42,675 bases of DNA from NCBI GenBank assembly GCA_003251775.1, contig QKEK01000191.1, positions 1 to 42,675 on the forward strand. Direction: 5' to 3'. Shown here one piece after another: positions 32,965-42,635 of this stretch; the stretch's first letter is position 1, and the number at the start of each line of letters is the position of its first letter. Below the pieces are notes generated by a model. That model ran no database searches. It saw nothing but the letters and a program-made list of their open reading frames with translations, and was not told the origin of the DNA. The stretch comes from Clostridia bacterium. Lineage in GTDB: Bacteria; Bacillota; Clostridia; DSM-8532; SZUA-474. The translations under genes and the position numbers were made by a program.

Positions 32965-34767
32965 TTACTCGTCTATGATGTTAAGTTCTATACCTGCTTG
33001 CTCAGCCATTTGCTTTGCTATATTAACAATGTCCAAGCTATCCCCATTGTTCTCATGACCTGTTCTGCTATTATGCGTATTTCCATTTTGAGGAGTTACA
33101 CTAGTCCCGCCTTTACTAGTAGCCCTTGTACTACTATCAAAAATTTGTTTTTCTACTTCCTCGCTATCTATACATTTAACAGATAAGTCTCTACCCAAGA
33201 CTTTAACTGCGGCACCCTTAATAACCTCAAGGTTATCAGCCTTTGAAACCACCATTTTATTAAATGTCCTGCCCTCGTTTTCAAAGACTATACCCAAAAC
33301 AGTATCATTAAGCCAAATAGCTGACGTAGCTTGAATTGCTGTGTAAACCATCATTCTCCCAGAGCTCTTAATCTCATTTATAACCCTACTCCAGCCTTCC
33401 TCTCTTTGTATTTTTACGCTTTGTGTTTTCTTTGTCTTACCTTCATTTCCACTAATATTTTCAGCATTCTTATGAATTTGTTGCTTTGTCTGGTCTTTAC
33501 CTTGATTTGAGTTGTCATTACTAAGTCTGCTAATATTATCAGTATTTGTTTTTAGTTTGTCTGAATTATCATGTGTTTGTGCTCCTGCTGGAAAGGAATT
33601 TCTATCTATTAACACTCCTTCTGATATTTTTTTCTCAAGTAAATTCAATTTTGATATAACATCCTCATCAGGTATATCAAAGCACCTTTCGCACAGCTTT
33701 ATTAATACAACCTCCAAAGTAATTCTCGGATAAGTAGACCACTTAATCTCAGCCTGAGCAGCAGATATTTCTCTGATAGCATATATTATTTCTTCCTGAA
33801 TAAGCCTTTTACTTTGAGCCTTCATTTTAGCAATGTCATCTTTTGATACAGTAAGCACAGCCTCTGGATTCTGTGCCATTTTTACTATTAAAAGATTTCT
33901 GAAATACGCTGTCAGCTCTGCTGCAAACTGTGAAACATCCTTCCCCTCTGCAATTAGCTTTTCAACTCCTGTAAGTACTCCATCTATATTCTTTTCTATA
34001 ATTGCATCAACAGTCTCCTTAATGAATTCTGCAGTAACTAGTCCTATCGTATCCAGCACATTCTGATAACTTAGCTCAGTAATACCAGCGGCTATAGCTT
34101 GGTCAAATATACTTATAGCATCTCTAAGTGCACCCTCTGCAAGCTTAGCGATTAAAAGTAGTGCCTCTTCTTCTGACTTGACATCAGCTGCCTCAGATAT
34201 TTGCCTTAATCTATTAACAATACTCTCCAGTGAAATTCTTCTGAAATCAAATCTTTGACATCTAGATAGTATAGTTGCTGGTAGCTTATGAGGCTCTGTT
34301 GTCGCTAGAATAAAAACAACATGTGAAGGAGGCTCTTCTAAGGTTTTTAGAAGTGCATTGAAGGCTCCAATAGAAAGCATGTGCACCTCATCTATTATAT
34401 ATACCTTAAACCTTGCCCTTGCAGGCATATAAACCACTTCATCTCGAATATCACGAATATTATCTACGCTATTATTTGAAGCTGCATCTATCTCAATAAC
34501 GTCTAAAATAGTACCCTCAAGAATACCTTTGCATATTTCGCATACATTGCAGGGATCACCATTATCAGGGTTAAGACAGTTTATGGCTCTTGAAAAGATT
34601 TTAGCCATGGTAGTTTTGCCAGTACCCCTAGTACCACAGAAAAGGTAAGCATGTGCTACTCTGTCCTTTTTTATTGTATTTTTTAAGGTTTCCACTACAT
34701 GCTTTTGTTCGACTACATCCTCAAACCGTAATGGTCTCCACTTTCTATATAAGGCTATATATGACAT
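32965..34767 (-). CDS. dnaX: DNA polymerase III subunit gamma/tau
   Basis: 600 residues. Clamp-loader ATPase: CGTRGTGKTTMAKIFSRAI (Walker A), the zinc module CLNPDNGDPCNVCEIC, IIDEVHMLS (Walker B), LEEPPSHVVFILATTEPHK and the SRC motif LSRCQRFDFR. The carboxy-terminal third is low-complexity followed by a tau-like region (GWSRVINEIKSSGRM). It loads the sliding clamp at the replication fork. I did not find a convincing A-rich slippery heptamer for making a shorter gamma form. In many Firmicutes ybaB and recR follow; here a GGDEF-EAL gene does. Confidence 0.97.
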   Translation of the reverse strand: MSYIALYRKWRPLRFEDVVEQKHVVETLKNTIKKDRVAHAYLFCGTRGTGKTTMAKIFSRAINCLNPDNGDPCNVCEICKGILEGTILDVIEIDAASNNSVDNIRDIRDEVVYMPARARFKVYIIDEVHMLSIGAFNALLKTLEEPPSHVVFILATTEPHKLPATILSRCQRFDFRRISLESIVNRLRQISEAADVKSEEEALLLIAKLAEGALRDAISIFDQAIAAGITELSYQNVLDTIGLVTAEFIKETVDAIIEKNIDGVLTGVEKLIAEGKDVSQFAAELTAYFRNLLIVKMAQNPEAVLTVSKDDIAKMKAQSKRLIQEEIIYAIREISAAQAEIKWSTYPRITLEVVLIKLCERCFDIPDEDVISKLNLLEKKISEGVLIDRNSFPAGAQTHDNSDKLKTNTDNISRLSNDNSNQGKDQTKQQIHKNAENISGNEGKTKKTQSVKIQREEGWSRVINEIKSSGRMMVYTAIQATSAIWLNDTVLGIVFENEGRTFNKMVVSKADNLEVIKGAAVKVLGRDLSVKCIDSEEVEKQIFDSSTRATSKGGTSVTPQNGNTHNSRTGHENNGDSLDIVNIAKQMAEQAGIELNIIDE

Positions 34768-34873
34768 TTAATGCTCCCACCCATAACATTCAATATTGGC
34801 TACACTACATATTATTTCAAATTGTAATTGTATTATAACATAGCGTATGATAGTGTCAAGCTAGTTTAAAGCA

Positions 34874-34908
34874 AGCTATTTGCGTTGTTACATATTTATG
34901 CAAAATCT
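34874..34908. repeat. Partial copy of the TTGCGTTGTT-ended repeat
   Basis: AGCTATTTGCGTTGTTACAT followed by ATTTATGCAAAATCT is the inverted match of 29514-29546. It lies between pcrA and dnaX, close behind the pcrA stop, where it could act in RNA processing or termination. Confidence 0.65.
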
Positions 34909-34916
34909 AAACCTCC

Positions 34917-37325
34917 TCAAAGCTTTTTCATGGCAGCTCCCACAAAGCCCTCAGCAAGACGCTTTATCCCTCCTGTCTCAAAAACGATTTCGAGTAGATA
35001 ATCGTTTGCATCAGGCTTTCTTGCTACAATTACGCCCTTACCAAATTTCTTGTGAATAATTTTATCTCCAACATTAAATTGAGCAGAGCTAGCAATAGCT
35101 TGTCCTGTGGTATTTGATTCAAGTTTGTCTTCCCTATTAAGCAATCTATTAAACTGTATTACATTGTTTGTGCTATCGTTTAATGCATTGTTACGAAAAG
35201 CGTCTGCATATTTTTTAACCTTACCTCTCTCACCTACCTCTATATTTGTCATCTTGTTGAAGCTTGTGTTAGTGCTACCAGAACTACTAATAGCAGAACT
35301 GCTAAACGGCAGACTTTCTTCATTATCCCTTGTTTGAGAATTTCTTGTAGCTGTATATCTGTTTCCATAACCAGATATCAGCTCCTCAGGAATCTCACGT
35401 ATAAACCTCGATGGTCTCTGATAATTAGTCTTACCAAAAATCATCCTTGCCTGTGCACTTGTAATAAAAAGCTTTTCCTTTGCTCTTGTAATCCCAACAT
35501 AGCAAAGGCGTCTTGACTCTTCAAGCTCCTGTTCACTTTCCATTGATCGGAAGCCTGGGAATACTCCCTCCTCCATACCCGTCATAAAAACAATAGGAAA
35601 CTCAAGCCCTTTTGCACTATGCAATGTCATTAGCATAACATTGTTTCCCTCACTATCCACCTCATCAATATCAGCAACTAGAGAAATATGTGCAAGAAAG
35701 CCCTCTAATGTCTTTTCTTCAATATAAGCATCATCTTCCTCATTAAGGCTTTGTACTGGTGCTTCTCTGTTAATGAATTCTATGACTACAGAAAGGAATT
35801 CCTCAATATTCTCGATTCTGGTTCTTGCCTCAACAGAATCCTCTTGTTCAAGCTCCTTTTTCAAGCCACTTTGATCAATGACCATCTCAACAAACTCGGG
35901 TAGTGCTTTGACATCCTTAAAGGCTGCAAGCTTACCAATTAGCGTAGTAAACCTTTCTAGCTTACCAGAAGCCGTTTTTAGCTCAGGAAGCTCCTCAGCC
36001 CTTCGTAAAACGGCGTACATGCTTACATCCTGTTCATACGCCAAAATCTCCAATTTTTCTACAGTTGTTTTTCCAATTCCCCTTCTTGGTACATTAATTA
36101 TACGCTTTAAGCTAATATTATCATGTGGATTTTGTAAAACTCTTAGATAAGCTATAATATCCTTAATCTCTTTACGGTCGTAGAATTTGTGCCCTCCTAC
36201 AATTTTATACGGTATACCCTTCTTCATAAAGCTATCTTCTATAACACGGGATTGTGCATTCATTCTGTAAAGGACTGCAAAATCCTTAAAGTTTTTATCC
36301 CCTTTACTCATACTATCAATAATACCCGAAATAAATCTTGCTTCATCGTGCTCATTCTCTGCCTCGTACCAAACCAGCTGTTCGCCCTTATCATTATTTG
36401 TCCATAAAGCCTTTTCTTTTCTCTCTATATTGTTCTGAATTACGCTATTTGCCGCATTTAATATGTTCTTTGTTGATCTGTAATTCTGCTCTAGCTTTAT
36501 AAGAACTGCTTGGGGGAATTCCTTTTCAAAATCAAGAATATTTCGTATATTTGCCCCTCTCCACTCGTATATGGATTGATCTGAATCTCCCACCACGCAA
36601 AGATTTTTGTGACCACCTGCAAGCAAGGTTATAAGGAAATACTGTGCTGTATTAGTGTCTTGGTATTCATCTACCATAATGTATTTAAATTTGTTCTGGT
36701 AATATTCCAGTACATCTGTATTCTCTGACAGTAGCTTTATTGTAAGCATAATAATATCATCAAAATCTAATGCATTATTCTGCTTAAGCCTTTTTTGATA
36801 AAGCTCATATATTTTTGCTATCTGACTCAATCTAAAATCAAATTCATTGATTTTTAAAAAGCTTTCTGCATCGGTTAATTCATCCTTAGCTCTCCCTATC
36901 GTGTGCAATACTTGCTTTGGAGGATGGTTCTTTTCATTTAGATTTAGCTGCTTTATACAATCCTTTATTAATGTCTGTTGATCAGAGGGATCAAATATTA
37001 CGAAATTAGTATCATAATCTAGCCTATCAATATATCTCCTTAATATTCTTACGCAACATGAATGGAATGTGCTAATCCACATTCCATTTGCAGAATCTCC
37101 AATTATGTTTTCTACCCTTTCTCTCATTTCACGGGCAGCCTTATTAGTAAAGGTTATTGCAAGTAAATTTGAAGGATAAACCCCTTTATTTTCAATTATG
37201 TAAGCAATTCGGCGTGTTAGCACACTCGTCTTGCCTGAGCCAGCTCCTGCTAATACCAGGAGTGGGCCGTCAGTATGCTTAACAGCCAGCTGCTGTTCCT
37301 TATTTAGTCCCTTTAGTAAATCCAT
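34917..37325 (-). CDS. pcrA: ATP-dependent DNA helicase PcrA (UvrD family)
   Basis: 802 residues. Superfamily 1 helicase motifs in order: LAGAGSGKTSVLTRRIAYII (I), FTNKAAREM (Ia), DEYQDTN (II), VVGDSDQSIYEWRGA (III), LEQNYRSTKNIL (IV), LMTLHSAKGLEFPIVFM (V) and LCYVGITRAKEKLFI (VI). A carboxy-terminal Tudor-like domain (VGDKIIHKKFGKGVIV) is the one PcrA uses to bind RNA polymerase. PcrA is essential in Bacillus for repair and plasmid rolling-circle replication. The ligA gene, its usual partner, is not next to it. A leader repeat lies upstream. Confidence 0.97.
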   Translation of the reverse strand: MDLLKGLNKEQQLAVKHTDGPLLVLAGAGSGKTSVLTRRIAYIIENKGVYPSNLLAITFTNKAAREMRERVENIIGDSANGMWISTFHSCCVRILRRYIDRLDYDTNFVIFDPSDQQTLIKDCIKQLNLNEKNHPPKQVLHTIGRAKDELTDAESFLKINEFDFRLSQIAKIYELYQKRLKQNNALDFDDIIMLTIKLLSENTDVLEYYQNKFKYIMVDEYQDTNTAQYFLITLLAGGHKNLCVVGDSDQSIYEWRGANIRNILDFEKEFPQAVLIKLEQNYRSTKNILNAANSVIQNNIERKEKALWTNNDKGEQLVWYEAENEHDEARFISGIIDSMSKGDKNFKDFAVLYRMNAQSRVIEDSFMKKGIPYKIVGGHKFYDRKEIKDIIAYLRVLQNPHDNISLKRIINVPRRGIGKTTVEKLEILAYEQDVSMYAVLRRAEELPELKTASGKLERFTTLIGKLAAFKDVKALPEFVEMVIDQSGLKKELEQEDSVEARTRIENIEEFLSVVIEFINREAPVQSLNEEDDAYIEEKTLEGFLAHISLVADIDEVDSEGNNVMLMTLHSAKGLEFPIVFMTGMEEGVFPGFRSMESEQELEESRRLCYVGITRAKEKLFITSAQARMIFGKTNYQRPSRFIREIPEELISGYGNRYTATRNSQTRDNEESLPFSSSAISSSGSTNTSFNKMTNIEVGERGKVKKYADAFRNNALNDSTNNVIQFNRLLNREDKLESNTTGQAIASSAQFNVGDKIIHKKFGKGVIVARKPDANDYLLEIVFETGGIKRLAEGFVGAAMKKL

Positions 37326-37391
37326 AATAATTAACTCCCTGCTAGAATTGTTTTATTTATATAATACTATATATCATGTTATGGTTGTTAT

Positions 37392-37492
37392 GTACATCCC
37401 TTTCTACGGGAACAAATCTAGGTTAAAAGAAAATCATATATTTATACCTTGTCTATTTAAATCATTTTAATAGGTAATTTTCTTTCAACCTT
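37392..37492 (-). repeat. Leader repeat copy C, upstream of pcrA
   Basis: It matches the tandem copies at 11239-11438, including arms GGTTAAAAGAAAAT (37421-37434) and ATTTTCTTTCAACC (37477-37490), TATATTTATACC and ATTTTAATAGGT. It has the same orientation relative to the following minus-strand gene, about 70 bases before the pcrA ATG. Confidence 0.8.
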
Positions 37493-37580
37493 TACACTTA
37501 TATTATATACAATATTATTTATAAATTCAAACACTAGTTCTAGCAGAATCAAATTGTGTTGTCAAAAACTACTTAACAAG

Positions 37581-37675
37581 AAGCTTTTTGCGTTGTTTTT
37601 TTAATTAATATGTAAGCGTTTAACGAACTTCAAATTTGATAGAAATTCTAATGAAGTTCGTTAAATCGCCAAGAC
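37581..37675 (-). repeat. Hairpin repeat S, copy 3 (perfect 14-bp stem)
   Basis: Read on the minus strand: GTCTTGGCGA, then TTTAACGAACTTCA, a 19-base loop with TATCAAAT, TGAAGTTCGTTAAA, CGCTTACATA and AACAACGCAAAAAGCTT. The stem (37619-37632 and 37652-37665) is perfect but differs from copy 1 by paired changes. Confidence 0.8.
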
Positions 37676-37696
37676 GACGCTATCTCTGATAGCGTC
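37676..37696 (-). terminator. Hairpin behind sipL
   Basis: GACGCTATC TCT GATAGCGTC is a perfect 9-bp stem with a 3-base loop, 15 bases after the sipL stop. No T-run follows, so together with the repeat S hairpin it may stop or protect the transcript. Confidence 0.55.
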
Positions 37697-37711
37697 GACA
37701 AATGAGGGTTC

Positions 37712-39262
37712 TTATTTTACTATTAATATTTTCTGCCCTTTGTTTAAGGGCACCTCTGGGTTAATCCCATTTAATTCTGAAATATTGCTGATTGTTGTAT
37801 TATATTTTTTTGCTACATCCCAGACTTCTTCCTTTTCATTTGAATAATATAAGGTAACTCCCTTCTTTGCTTTCTCAGGTATAAGATCTGTTTCCTCAGC
37901 TCCAGTGACAACCTCTACGTTTTCCTTTTTTAAGCTCATAACATTCATATCAAGCTTTACAAAAACCTTAACCTCATCATCTGAAGCCATTTCCCAGTTT
38001 GCCTCTGCAATTTTTAGATCCACATTGCATCTCATATTTTCTACAGGTTTTTCTAGCTTCATATTACTTGAAAAGGGTATCTCAGACCTATTCATATTAA
38101 TTTTACCCGGAGAATTTTCACTTATGTATAGCACCTTACAATCTATATACCCTTCCATCTGTAAGTTATCAGCCTCTATGTTAGTCTGACTAAGCACAGG
38201 AGAAAATAGCACATTGCAAATTTCATCTGGTAATGGCTGGGGCTCATTTACCTTGATAATCTCATTAACAGGTTGAGTTGTTTTTTTATTCTCAGTTATA
38301 TTTTCATACTGAACATTATTCTTACTTACATTAATCACCTTATTTATGCTGTACATATCTTTAGTATAGCAAATTTCCTTTTCCCTATAGGTTTTGACAA
38401 TTACATTTATACTCATGCCTATGTCAAATACTGTCAACTCTCCATCATCGTCTTCACTAGGAGTAACCTTCCAGTTGCTAAGTGCCATATTTACCCTGCA
38501 TATGTCCTCTGTTGAAACACCTATTAGTTCTATCTCCTCATTAATCTCTACCTTGGTCCGAATGTATTGCACTGTATCTAGAAGATCCTCACCAAGATAA
38601 AAAATGCCAACCTCTGCAATTGCACTCAAATAGACGGTATCAGTCCCCACCTTGCATTCAGGGGAATAAAGGTTAACGTCACTCCTTATTATTTCCTTTA
38701 TAAACGGCTTATCATCTGATAGAGAAATCCTTTCTTCTATAGACAACGTGTTTTTATAGCTTCCAGACAGAGTAAGCATATTGCATTTTCCTGATTTAGT
38801 CTGAAGCTCGTCATTTGTGTCTTCTATGCCAGCAATACTGTAATCATTCTCAGCATAAACATTAACTAGAATTCCTGTGATACATTTAAGGCTGATTTTT
38901 CGTCCATTTAGAAGCTCATAATCTAAACGCTCCATATTTGCCTCAGCCCATACCGAGCTTTGGCTGTTGTTTTCAGGGCTCTGTACCTCCTGAACAAAAT
39001 CGGCTTGCCCTTCCATACTTTGGATTCCTTTTTCATCCTCTGCAAGGTATAAAAGAGAGTATTTAATAGTACCATTAACAGATACCACATCACCTTTTGG
39101 TGTTGCTTCATTTACTAGAACGGTTGCATCTGCAACAATTACCTCTCCAATGTCAGGCTTTGAATCAGGCACAATAATATTATTTTCTAAAACCGTTTCC
39201 ATATGCTGTTGTGCCAACAGCACATTTGTTCTTACATTATTTGTTTCACATTCTATTGACAT
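37712..39262 (-). CDS. sipL: SpoIVA-interacting spore coat protein SipL (DUF3794-LysM)
   Basis: 516 residues. Repeated DUF3794 segments make up most of the protein (PDSKPDIGEVIVADATVLVN; VEINEEIELIGVSTEDICRV; and a last set around LQMEGYIDCKVLYISE), followed by one carboxy-terminal LysM domain (about 468-516; SNEKEEVWDVAKKYNTTISN, LNKGQKILIVK). SipL of Clostridioides difficile has this architecture and binds SpoIVA through the LysM domain to build the coat basement layer. No signal peptide is present, as expected for a mother-cell protein. The gene lies downstream of veg on the same strand. Confidence 0.9.
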   Translation of the reverse strand: MSIECETNNVRTNVLLAQQHMETVLENNIIVPDSKPDIGEVIVADATVLVNEATPKGDVVSVNGTIKYSLLYLAEDEKGIQSMEGQADFVQEVQSPENNSQSSVWAEANMERLDYELLNGRKISLKCITGILVNVYAENDYSIAGIEDTNDELQTKSGKCNMLTLSGSYKNTLSIEERISLSDDKPFIKEIIRSDVNLYSPECKVGTDTVYLSAIAEVGIFYLGEDLLDTVQYIRTKVEINEEIELIGVSTEDICRVNMALSNWKVTPSEDDDGELTVFDIGMSINVIVKTYREKEICYTKDMYSINKVINVSKNNVQYENITENKKTTQPVNEIIKVNEPQPLPDEICNVLFSPVLSQTNIEADNLQMEGYIDCKVLYISENSPGKINMNRSEIPFSSNMKLEKPVENMRCNVDLKIAEANWEMASDDEVKVFVKLDMNVMSLKKENVEVVTGAEETDLIPEKAKKGVTLYYSNEKEEVWDVAKKYNTTISNISELNGINPEVPLNKGQKILIVK

Positions 39263-39477
39263 CTATTATTAGCCTCCCGTCATCTTGACATATTTATATG
39301 CCAGCGAACTTTTCCCACTATCTAATAAATATTATGCCTGTCAATAAAATATTACTTTTTGTTTATAAATTATAATAAATAATTCATATTCGTACGTATT
39401 TTAAAATAATCAAATTGTTTTTTCATCACTTTTTAATTTTAAGCACAGTGGTATCATAATTAATTTTACTGAAACAA

Positions 39478-39502
39478 ATAACGACAGCTTTACTGTCGTT
39501 AT
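39478..39502 (-). terminator. Terminator of veg
   Basis: On the minus strand ATAACGACAG, a 5-base loop and CTGTCGTTAT are followed by TTTGTTT, 14 bases behind the veg stop. Confidence 0.85.
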
Positions 39503-39515
39503 CTCTCCTCCACTT

Positions 39516-39782
39516 TTATATAGCTGTCTCTTTTGTTTCATCTCTGCAAAGCTTAATTTCAACCACATTTGTTAGGATATCCGTATAGCTGTATGATACT
39601 CTTCGAGTTGTGTCAAAATCATTTTCAAACTTTACTGTAAATATACTGGGATAGCTTTTTTCAAGAATCCCTTCCTTTACAAAAGATTTTTTACGTCCCC
39701 GATTTGCTTTAAGTTGAATTTTTCTACCAATGAAGCCTTCAATATCTCTTCTTATCTTAAACAAATCACTTTTTTCTTCCAT
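39516..39782 (-). CDS. veg: Veg family protein
   Basis: 88 residues, the size of Bacillus Veg (86). The family pattern is clear: LFKIRRDIEGFIGRKIQLKA, NRGRKKSFVKEGILEKSYPS and FTVKFENDFDTTRRVSYSYT. Veg stimulates biofilm matrix gene expression in Bacillus and is transcribed at a very high level. GAGGTGATGTTGT precedes the ATG. As in Bacillus, a near-ideal promoter stands in front. Own terminator downstream. Confidence 0.94.
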   Translation of the reverse strand: MEEKSDLFKIRRDIEGFIGRKIQLKANRGRKKSFVKEGILEKSYPSIFTVKFENDFDTTRRVSYSYTDILTNVVEIKLCRDETKETAI

Positions 39783-39820
39783 ACAACATCACCTCTTTTT
39801 TTTGCCGGCCCGCGGGAAAT

Positions 39821-39849
39821 ATTATATCACAATTACATAACAATGTCAA
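39821..39849 (-). promoter_or_regulatory. Consensus promoter of veg
   Basis: On the minus strand TTGACA (39844-39849), 17 bp, TATAAT (39821-39826): a fully consensus sigma-A promoter. The Bacillus veg promoter is a classic strong promoter. The early transcribed region contains GCCGGC and CCGCGG, unusually GC-rich for this window. Confidence 0.92.
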
Positions 39850-40051
39850 ATAAAAGGCAAATATTATAATGTAAACACTCTTACTTGTCAAGTACTTATA
39901 TCATAAAAAACGTCAATAAAATCTGCCTATCATTTTAAAATTTTCTTGTTTTCTTCTGTTTTCTGAAAATTACTACACCCGGCTCTACATACTATTATGT
40001 TCAAATTTCAACAAAATAAACCTTAAATAATAAAAAATTAATGCAAAAACA

Positions 40052-40094
40052 CTATCATAGAAAGCGGATAGCTTAAGAACCTTGTTGTTTGCAC
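40052..40094 (+). repeat. CTATCA...TTAAGAAC...TTGTTG repeat
   Basis: CTATCATAGAAAGCGGATAG followed by CTTAAGAACCTTGTTGTTT and GCAC matches 8561-8603 and the second half of 2383-2452. It lies in the 491-bp gap between divergent veg and fhs, which otherwise holds only their promoters. Confidence 0.65.
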
Positions 40095-40167
40095 GTTAAG
40101 AAAGGAATATAAAAGTCTAAATCTAGAAAATGATTACAGCTTAAATTGATTATTAATTTGAAAGGTC

Positions 40168-40196
40168 TTGTTAATTAACAATCTCAAGGATATAAT
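40168..40196 (+). promoter_or_regulatory. Promoter of fhs with overlapping palindrome
   Basis: TTGTTA (40168-40173), 17 bp, TATAAT (40191-40196). The -35 box is part of a perfect 14-bp palindrome TTGTTAA/TTAACAA (40168-40181). The half-sites equal those of the redox repressor Rex, but without the 4-base spacer of its known sites. Confidence 0.65.
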
Positions 40197-40273
40197 ATAT
40201 ACGTAACCATGAGAAATTTCTGCTAAAAACGCAAAGTAGCGTATAATTATATGAACTTGAAAGGAAGAGAATA

Positions 40274-41944
40274 ATGCTTACTGATATCCAAATAGCTCAA
40301 GCAGCTAAAATGCTACCCATAACTGAAATAGCTAAAAAGCTGGGTATTCCCAAAGAGGATCTCGAACTATATGGTGATTTTAAGGCTAAAATTAAAGATA
40401 GCTACTGGGATAAAATTAATAGTAATAAAGACGGAAAGCTGATTCTTGTAACAGCTATTAATCCTACTCCTGCTGGAGAAGGAAAAACAACAACAACGGT
40501 TGGTTTGGGTCAGGCAATGGAGAAGCTAGGAAGAAAAGCTGTTGTTGCTCTAAGAGAACCCTCTTTAGGCCCAGTAATGGGTGTAAAAGGAGGTGCTGCT
40601 GGGGGAGGATATGCTCAGGTAGTCCCAATGGAGGACATCAACCTGCATTTTACAGGTGATATGCACGCAATCACAGCCGCCAATAATCTTTTATCTGCGG
40701 CTATTGATAATCACATCCATCAAGGAAACACTCTTGGCATTGACCCAAGACAGATAATATGGAAAAGGGCAATGGATATGAATGATCGTGCTCTTAGAAG
40801 CATTGTAGTTGGTTTAGGTGGCTCGGCAAACGGTATGCCGAGAGAGGATGGCTTTCAGATAACTGTTGCTTCTGAGGTCATGGCTATTCTTTGTCTGTCA
40901 ACGGATATCATTGATTTAAAAGAGAGACTCGGTAATATAATAATAGGCTATACCTATAGTAAGACTCCAGTTACAGCAAAAGATTTAGAGGTTGATGGTG
41001 CAATGACCCTTTTGCTTAAGGATGCCATTAAGCCAAATCTAGTTCAAACATTGGAAAACACTCCTGCACTAATGCATGGTGGTCCATTTGCCAATATTGC
41101 ACACGGTTGCAATAGTGTAAGTGCAACTAAGCTAGCATTAAAAGTAGCTGACTATGTAATTACAGAGGCTGGCTTCGGTGCTGATTTAGGTGCAGAAAAG
41201 TTTATGAATATCAAGTGCAGATATGCCGGGCTTACCCCTGATGCAGTTGTCTTGGTGGCTACTATCAGAGCATTAAAGTATAACGGCGGTGTTCCAAAAA
41301 ACACATTGGGTGAGGAAAATCTATCAGCTTTGAAAAAGGGCATAGTTAACCTAGAAAAGCACATAGAAAATATTCGTAAGTTTGGAGTACCTGTTCTGGT
41401 TGCAATAAACCATTTTGATTCAGATACAGACGCAGAGGTCGAATTTATTAAGCAAAAATGTAATGAGCTACATACTCCATGTGCCTTTTCCCAAGTCTTT
41501 GCCAAGGGCGGAGAGGGCGGTCTAGAGCTGGCTGAAAAGCTAATAGCCCTGATAGAATCTACACAGACTGAGTTTAAAGTGTTATATGACATAAATCTTA
41601 GTATAAAAGAAAAAATTTCTATAATTAACAAAGAAATCTATGGAGGTAATAACGTTCACTACTCGCCAAAGGCAGAAAAGTCGATCGCCTCAATAGAGTC
41701 ATTAGGTATGGATAAATTACCTATATGTATGGCAAAAACACAATACTCCCTTTCAGACAATCCTAGTCTTCTAGGTAGACCTGAAAATTTTGATATAACA
41801 GTTAAAGACTTAAAGCTTTCTGCTGGAGCTGGGTTCATTGTTGTACTAACTGGAGATATTATGACCATGCCAGGTCTTCCAAAGGTACCATCAGCAAATA
41901 AGATTGATATTTCCCATGAAGGTGTTATAACAGGCTTATTTTAA
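40274..41944 (+). CDS. fhs: Formate-tetrahydrofolate ligase
   Basis: 556 residues, the family's length. It joins formate to tetrahydrofolate with ATP, giving 10-formyl-THF; in acetogens it is the second step of the methyl branch of the Wood-Ljungdahl pathway, in others it feeds purine synthesis. Visible: the P-loop-like [67 protein letters not shown] and the end [27 protein letters not shown] precedes the ATG. folD or other pathway genes are not adjacent. No THF riboswitch was recognised in the leader. Confidence 0.97.
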   Translation: MLTDIQIAQAAKMLPITEIAKKLGIPKEDLELYGDFKAKIKDSYWDKINSNKDGKLILVTAINPTPAGEGKTTTTVGLGQAMEKLGRKAVVALREPSLGPVMGVKGGAAGGGYAQVVPMEDINLHFTGDMHAITAANNLLSAAIDNHIHQGNTLGIDPRQIIWKRAMDMNDRALRSIVVGLGGSANGMPREDGFQITVASEVMAILCLSTDIIDLKERLGNIIIGYTYSKTPVTAKDLEVDGAMTLLLKDAIKPNLVQTLENTPALMHGGPFANIAHGCNSVSATKLALKVADYVITEAGFGADLGAEKFMNIKCRYAGLTPDAVVLVATIRALKYNGGVPKNTLGEENLSALKKGIVNLEKHIENIRKFGVPVLVAINHFDSDTDAEVEFIKQKCNELHTPCAFSQVFAKGGEGGLELAEKLIALIESTQTEFKVLYDINLSIKEKISIINKEIYGGNNVHYSPKAEKSIASIESLGMDKLPICMAKTQYSLSDNPSLLGRPENFDITVKDLKLSAGAGFIVVLTGDIMTMPGLPKVPSANKIDISHEGVITGLF

Positions 41945-41968
41945 AGAGTGACATACTATAAACACTGA

Positions 41969-42024
41969 CAACAAGGATACCAAGCTTGTGTACGCTATTA
42001 AAAAACAGCTTATATACCTTGTTG
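41969..42024 (+). terminator. Terminator-like hairpin behind fhs (CAACAAGG family)
   Basis: CAACAAGG and CCTTGTTG enclose a 40-base loop that also has AAGCTTGT/ACAGCTT pairing. It is a degenerate relative of the hairpin at 2383-2443, in the same position behind a plus-strand gene. Confidence 0.6.
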
Positions 42025-42033
42025 CTTACATAA

Positions 42034-42089
42034 TAAAAAGGAGATGGGTTGCTACATTTATAAGCATCCTTTATCTGTTTCCCATCTCC
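42034..42089 (-). terminator. Terminator of the glycine-zipper stress protein gene
   Basis: On the minus strand GGAGATGGG and CCCATCTCC form a 9-bp stem followed by TTTTTATT. Confidence 0.75.
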
Positions 42090-42122
42090 CATTGATTTTG
42101 CGAGGTAATCCTGCTATAAACG

Positions 42123-42635
42123 CTAGAAGGCTTGTACTTCACTTGCACCACTATCTCTCAATATCGATGTAACTCTATTCACATTTTCGTCTTTTGTTTT
42201 CATACTAAAAAGAACCTTGCCCTCCTTGACATGACGCTCATACTCCCTACTCTTTTCCTCTGGTATTCCTAAATCCACTAGTCCTCCTACTATCCCGCCA
42301 GTTACAGCACCAGAAATAATACCAGCTAATGGACCAGCTGCTGCAACAATTCCTAACCCCGGTACTGTGACTAACCCAAAGCCTAGTACTAGCCCTGCAA
42401 CGCTACCTAATACACTTCCAGTAATAGTACCATCAGAAATATTGTCATTTACAATATTTGCACCAGAATCATTATCTCTTCCCATTGTAAAACCAGTATT
42501 TCTGTCTCCATACCGCTCCTCATTCTTAGCCATAATGGAAATATCACTTGTCCTAAGTCCTTGGTCCTTAATCTGCCTTGCTGCACCCTCAGCATAATCT
42601 ACACTATCAAATATTGCCGTTACCATTTTTGACAT
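42123..42635 (-). CDS. General stress protein 17M/YflT-like glycine-zipper protein
   Basis: 170 residues. The amino-terminal ~35 residues (MVTAIFDSVDYAEGAARQIK) follow the 17M/YflT stress-protein domain. The middle is a glycine-zipper hydrophobic stretch (TGSVLGSVAGLVLGFGLVTV; ISGAVTGGIVGGLVDLGI) that can insert into or pack on membranes. The end (SREYERHVKEGKVLFSMKTK) repeats the conserved closing motif. Related genes are stress-induced in Bacilli; the function is unknown. GAAGGAGGCTTCTAGC precedes the ATG. Monocistronic. Confidence 0.8.
   Translation of the reverse strand: MSKMVTAIFDSVDYAEGAARQIKDQGLRTSDISIMAKNEERYGDRNTGFTMGRDNDSGANIVNDNISDGTITGSVLGSVAGLVLGFGLVTVPGLGIVAAAGPLAGIISGAVTGGIVGGLVDLGIPEEKSREYERHVKEGKVLFSMKTKDENVNRVTSILRDSGASEVQAF

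Larger units (their letters stand above)
37326..37711. other. 386-bp repeat-bearing gap between sipL and pcrA
   Basis: It holds leader repeat copy C (37392-37492, near pcrA), hairpin repeat S copy 3 (37581-37675) and a 9-bp hairpin (37676-37696) behind sipL. No gene is visible. Confidence 0.75.

Noticed and set aside
32965-34767. Programmed frameshift for a short gamma form of dnaX
   Set aside because: No convincing A-rich slippery heptamer with a following stem was found in the frame.
40200-40273. THF riboswitch in front of fhs
   Set aside because: None of the conserved THF-aptamer blocks is visible; the leader is AT-rich and short after the promoter.
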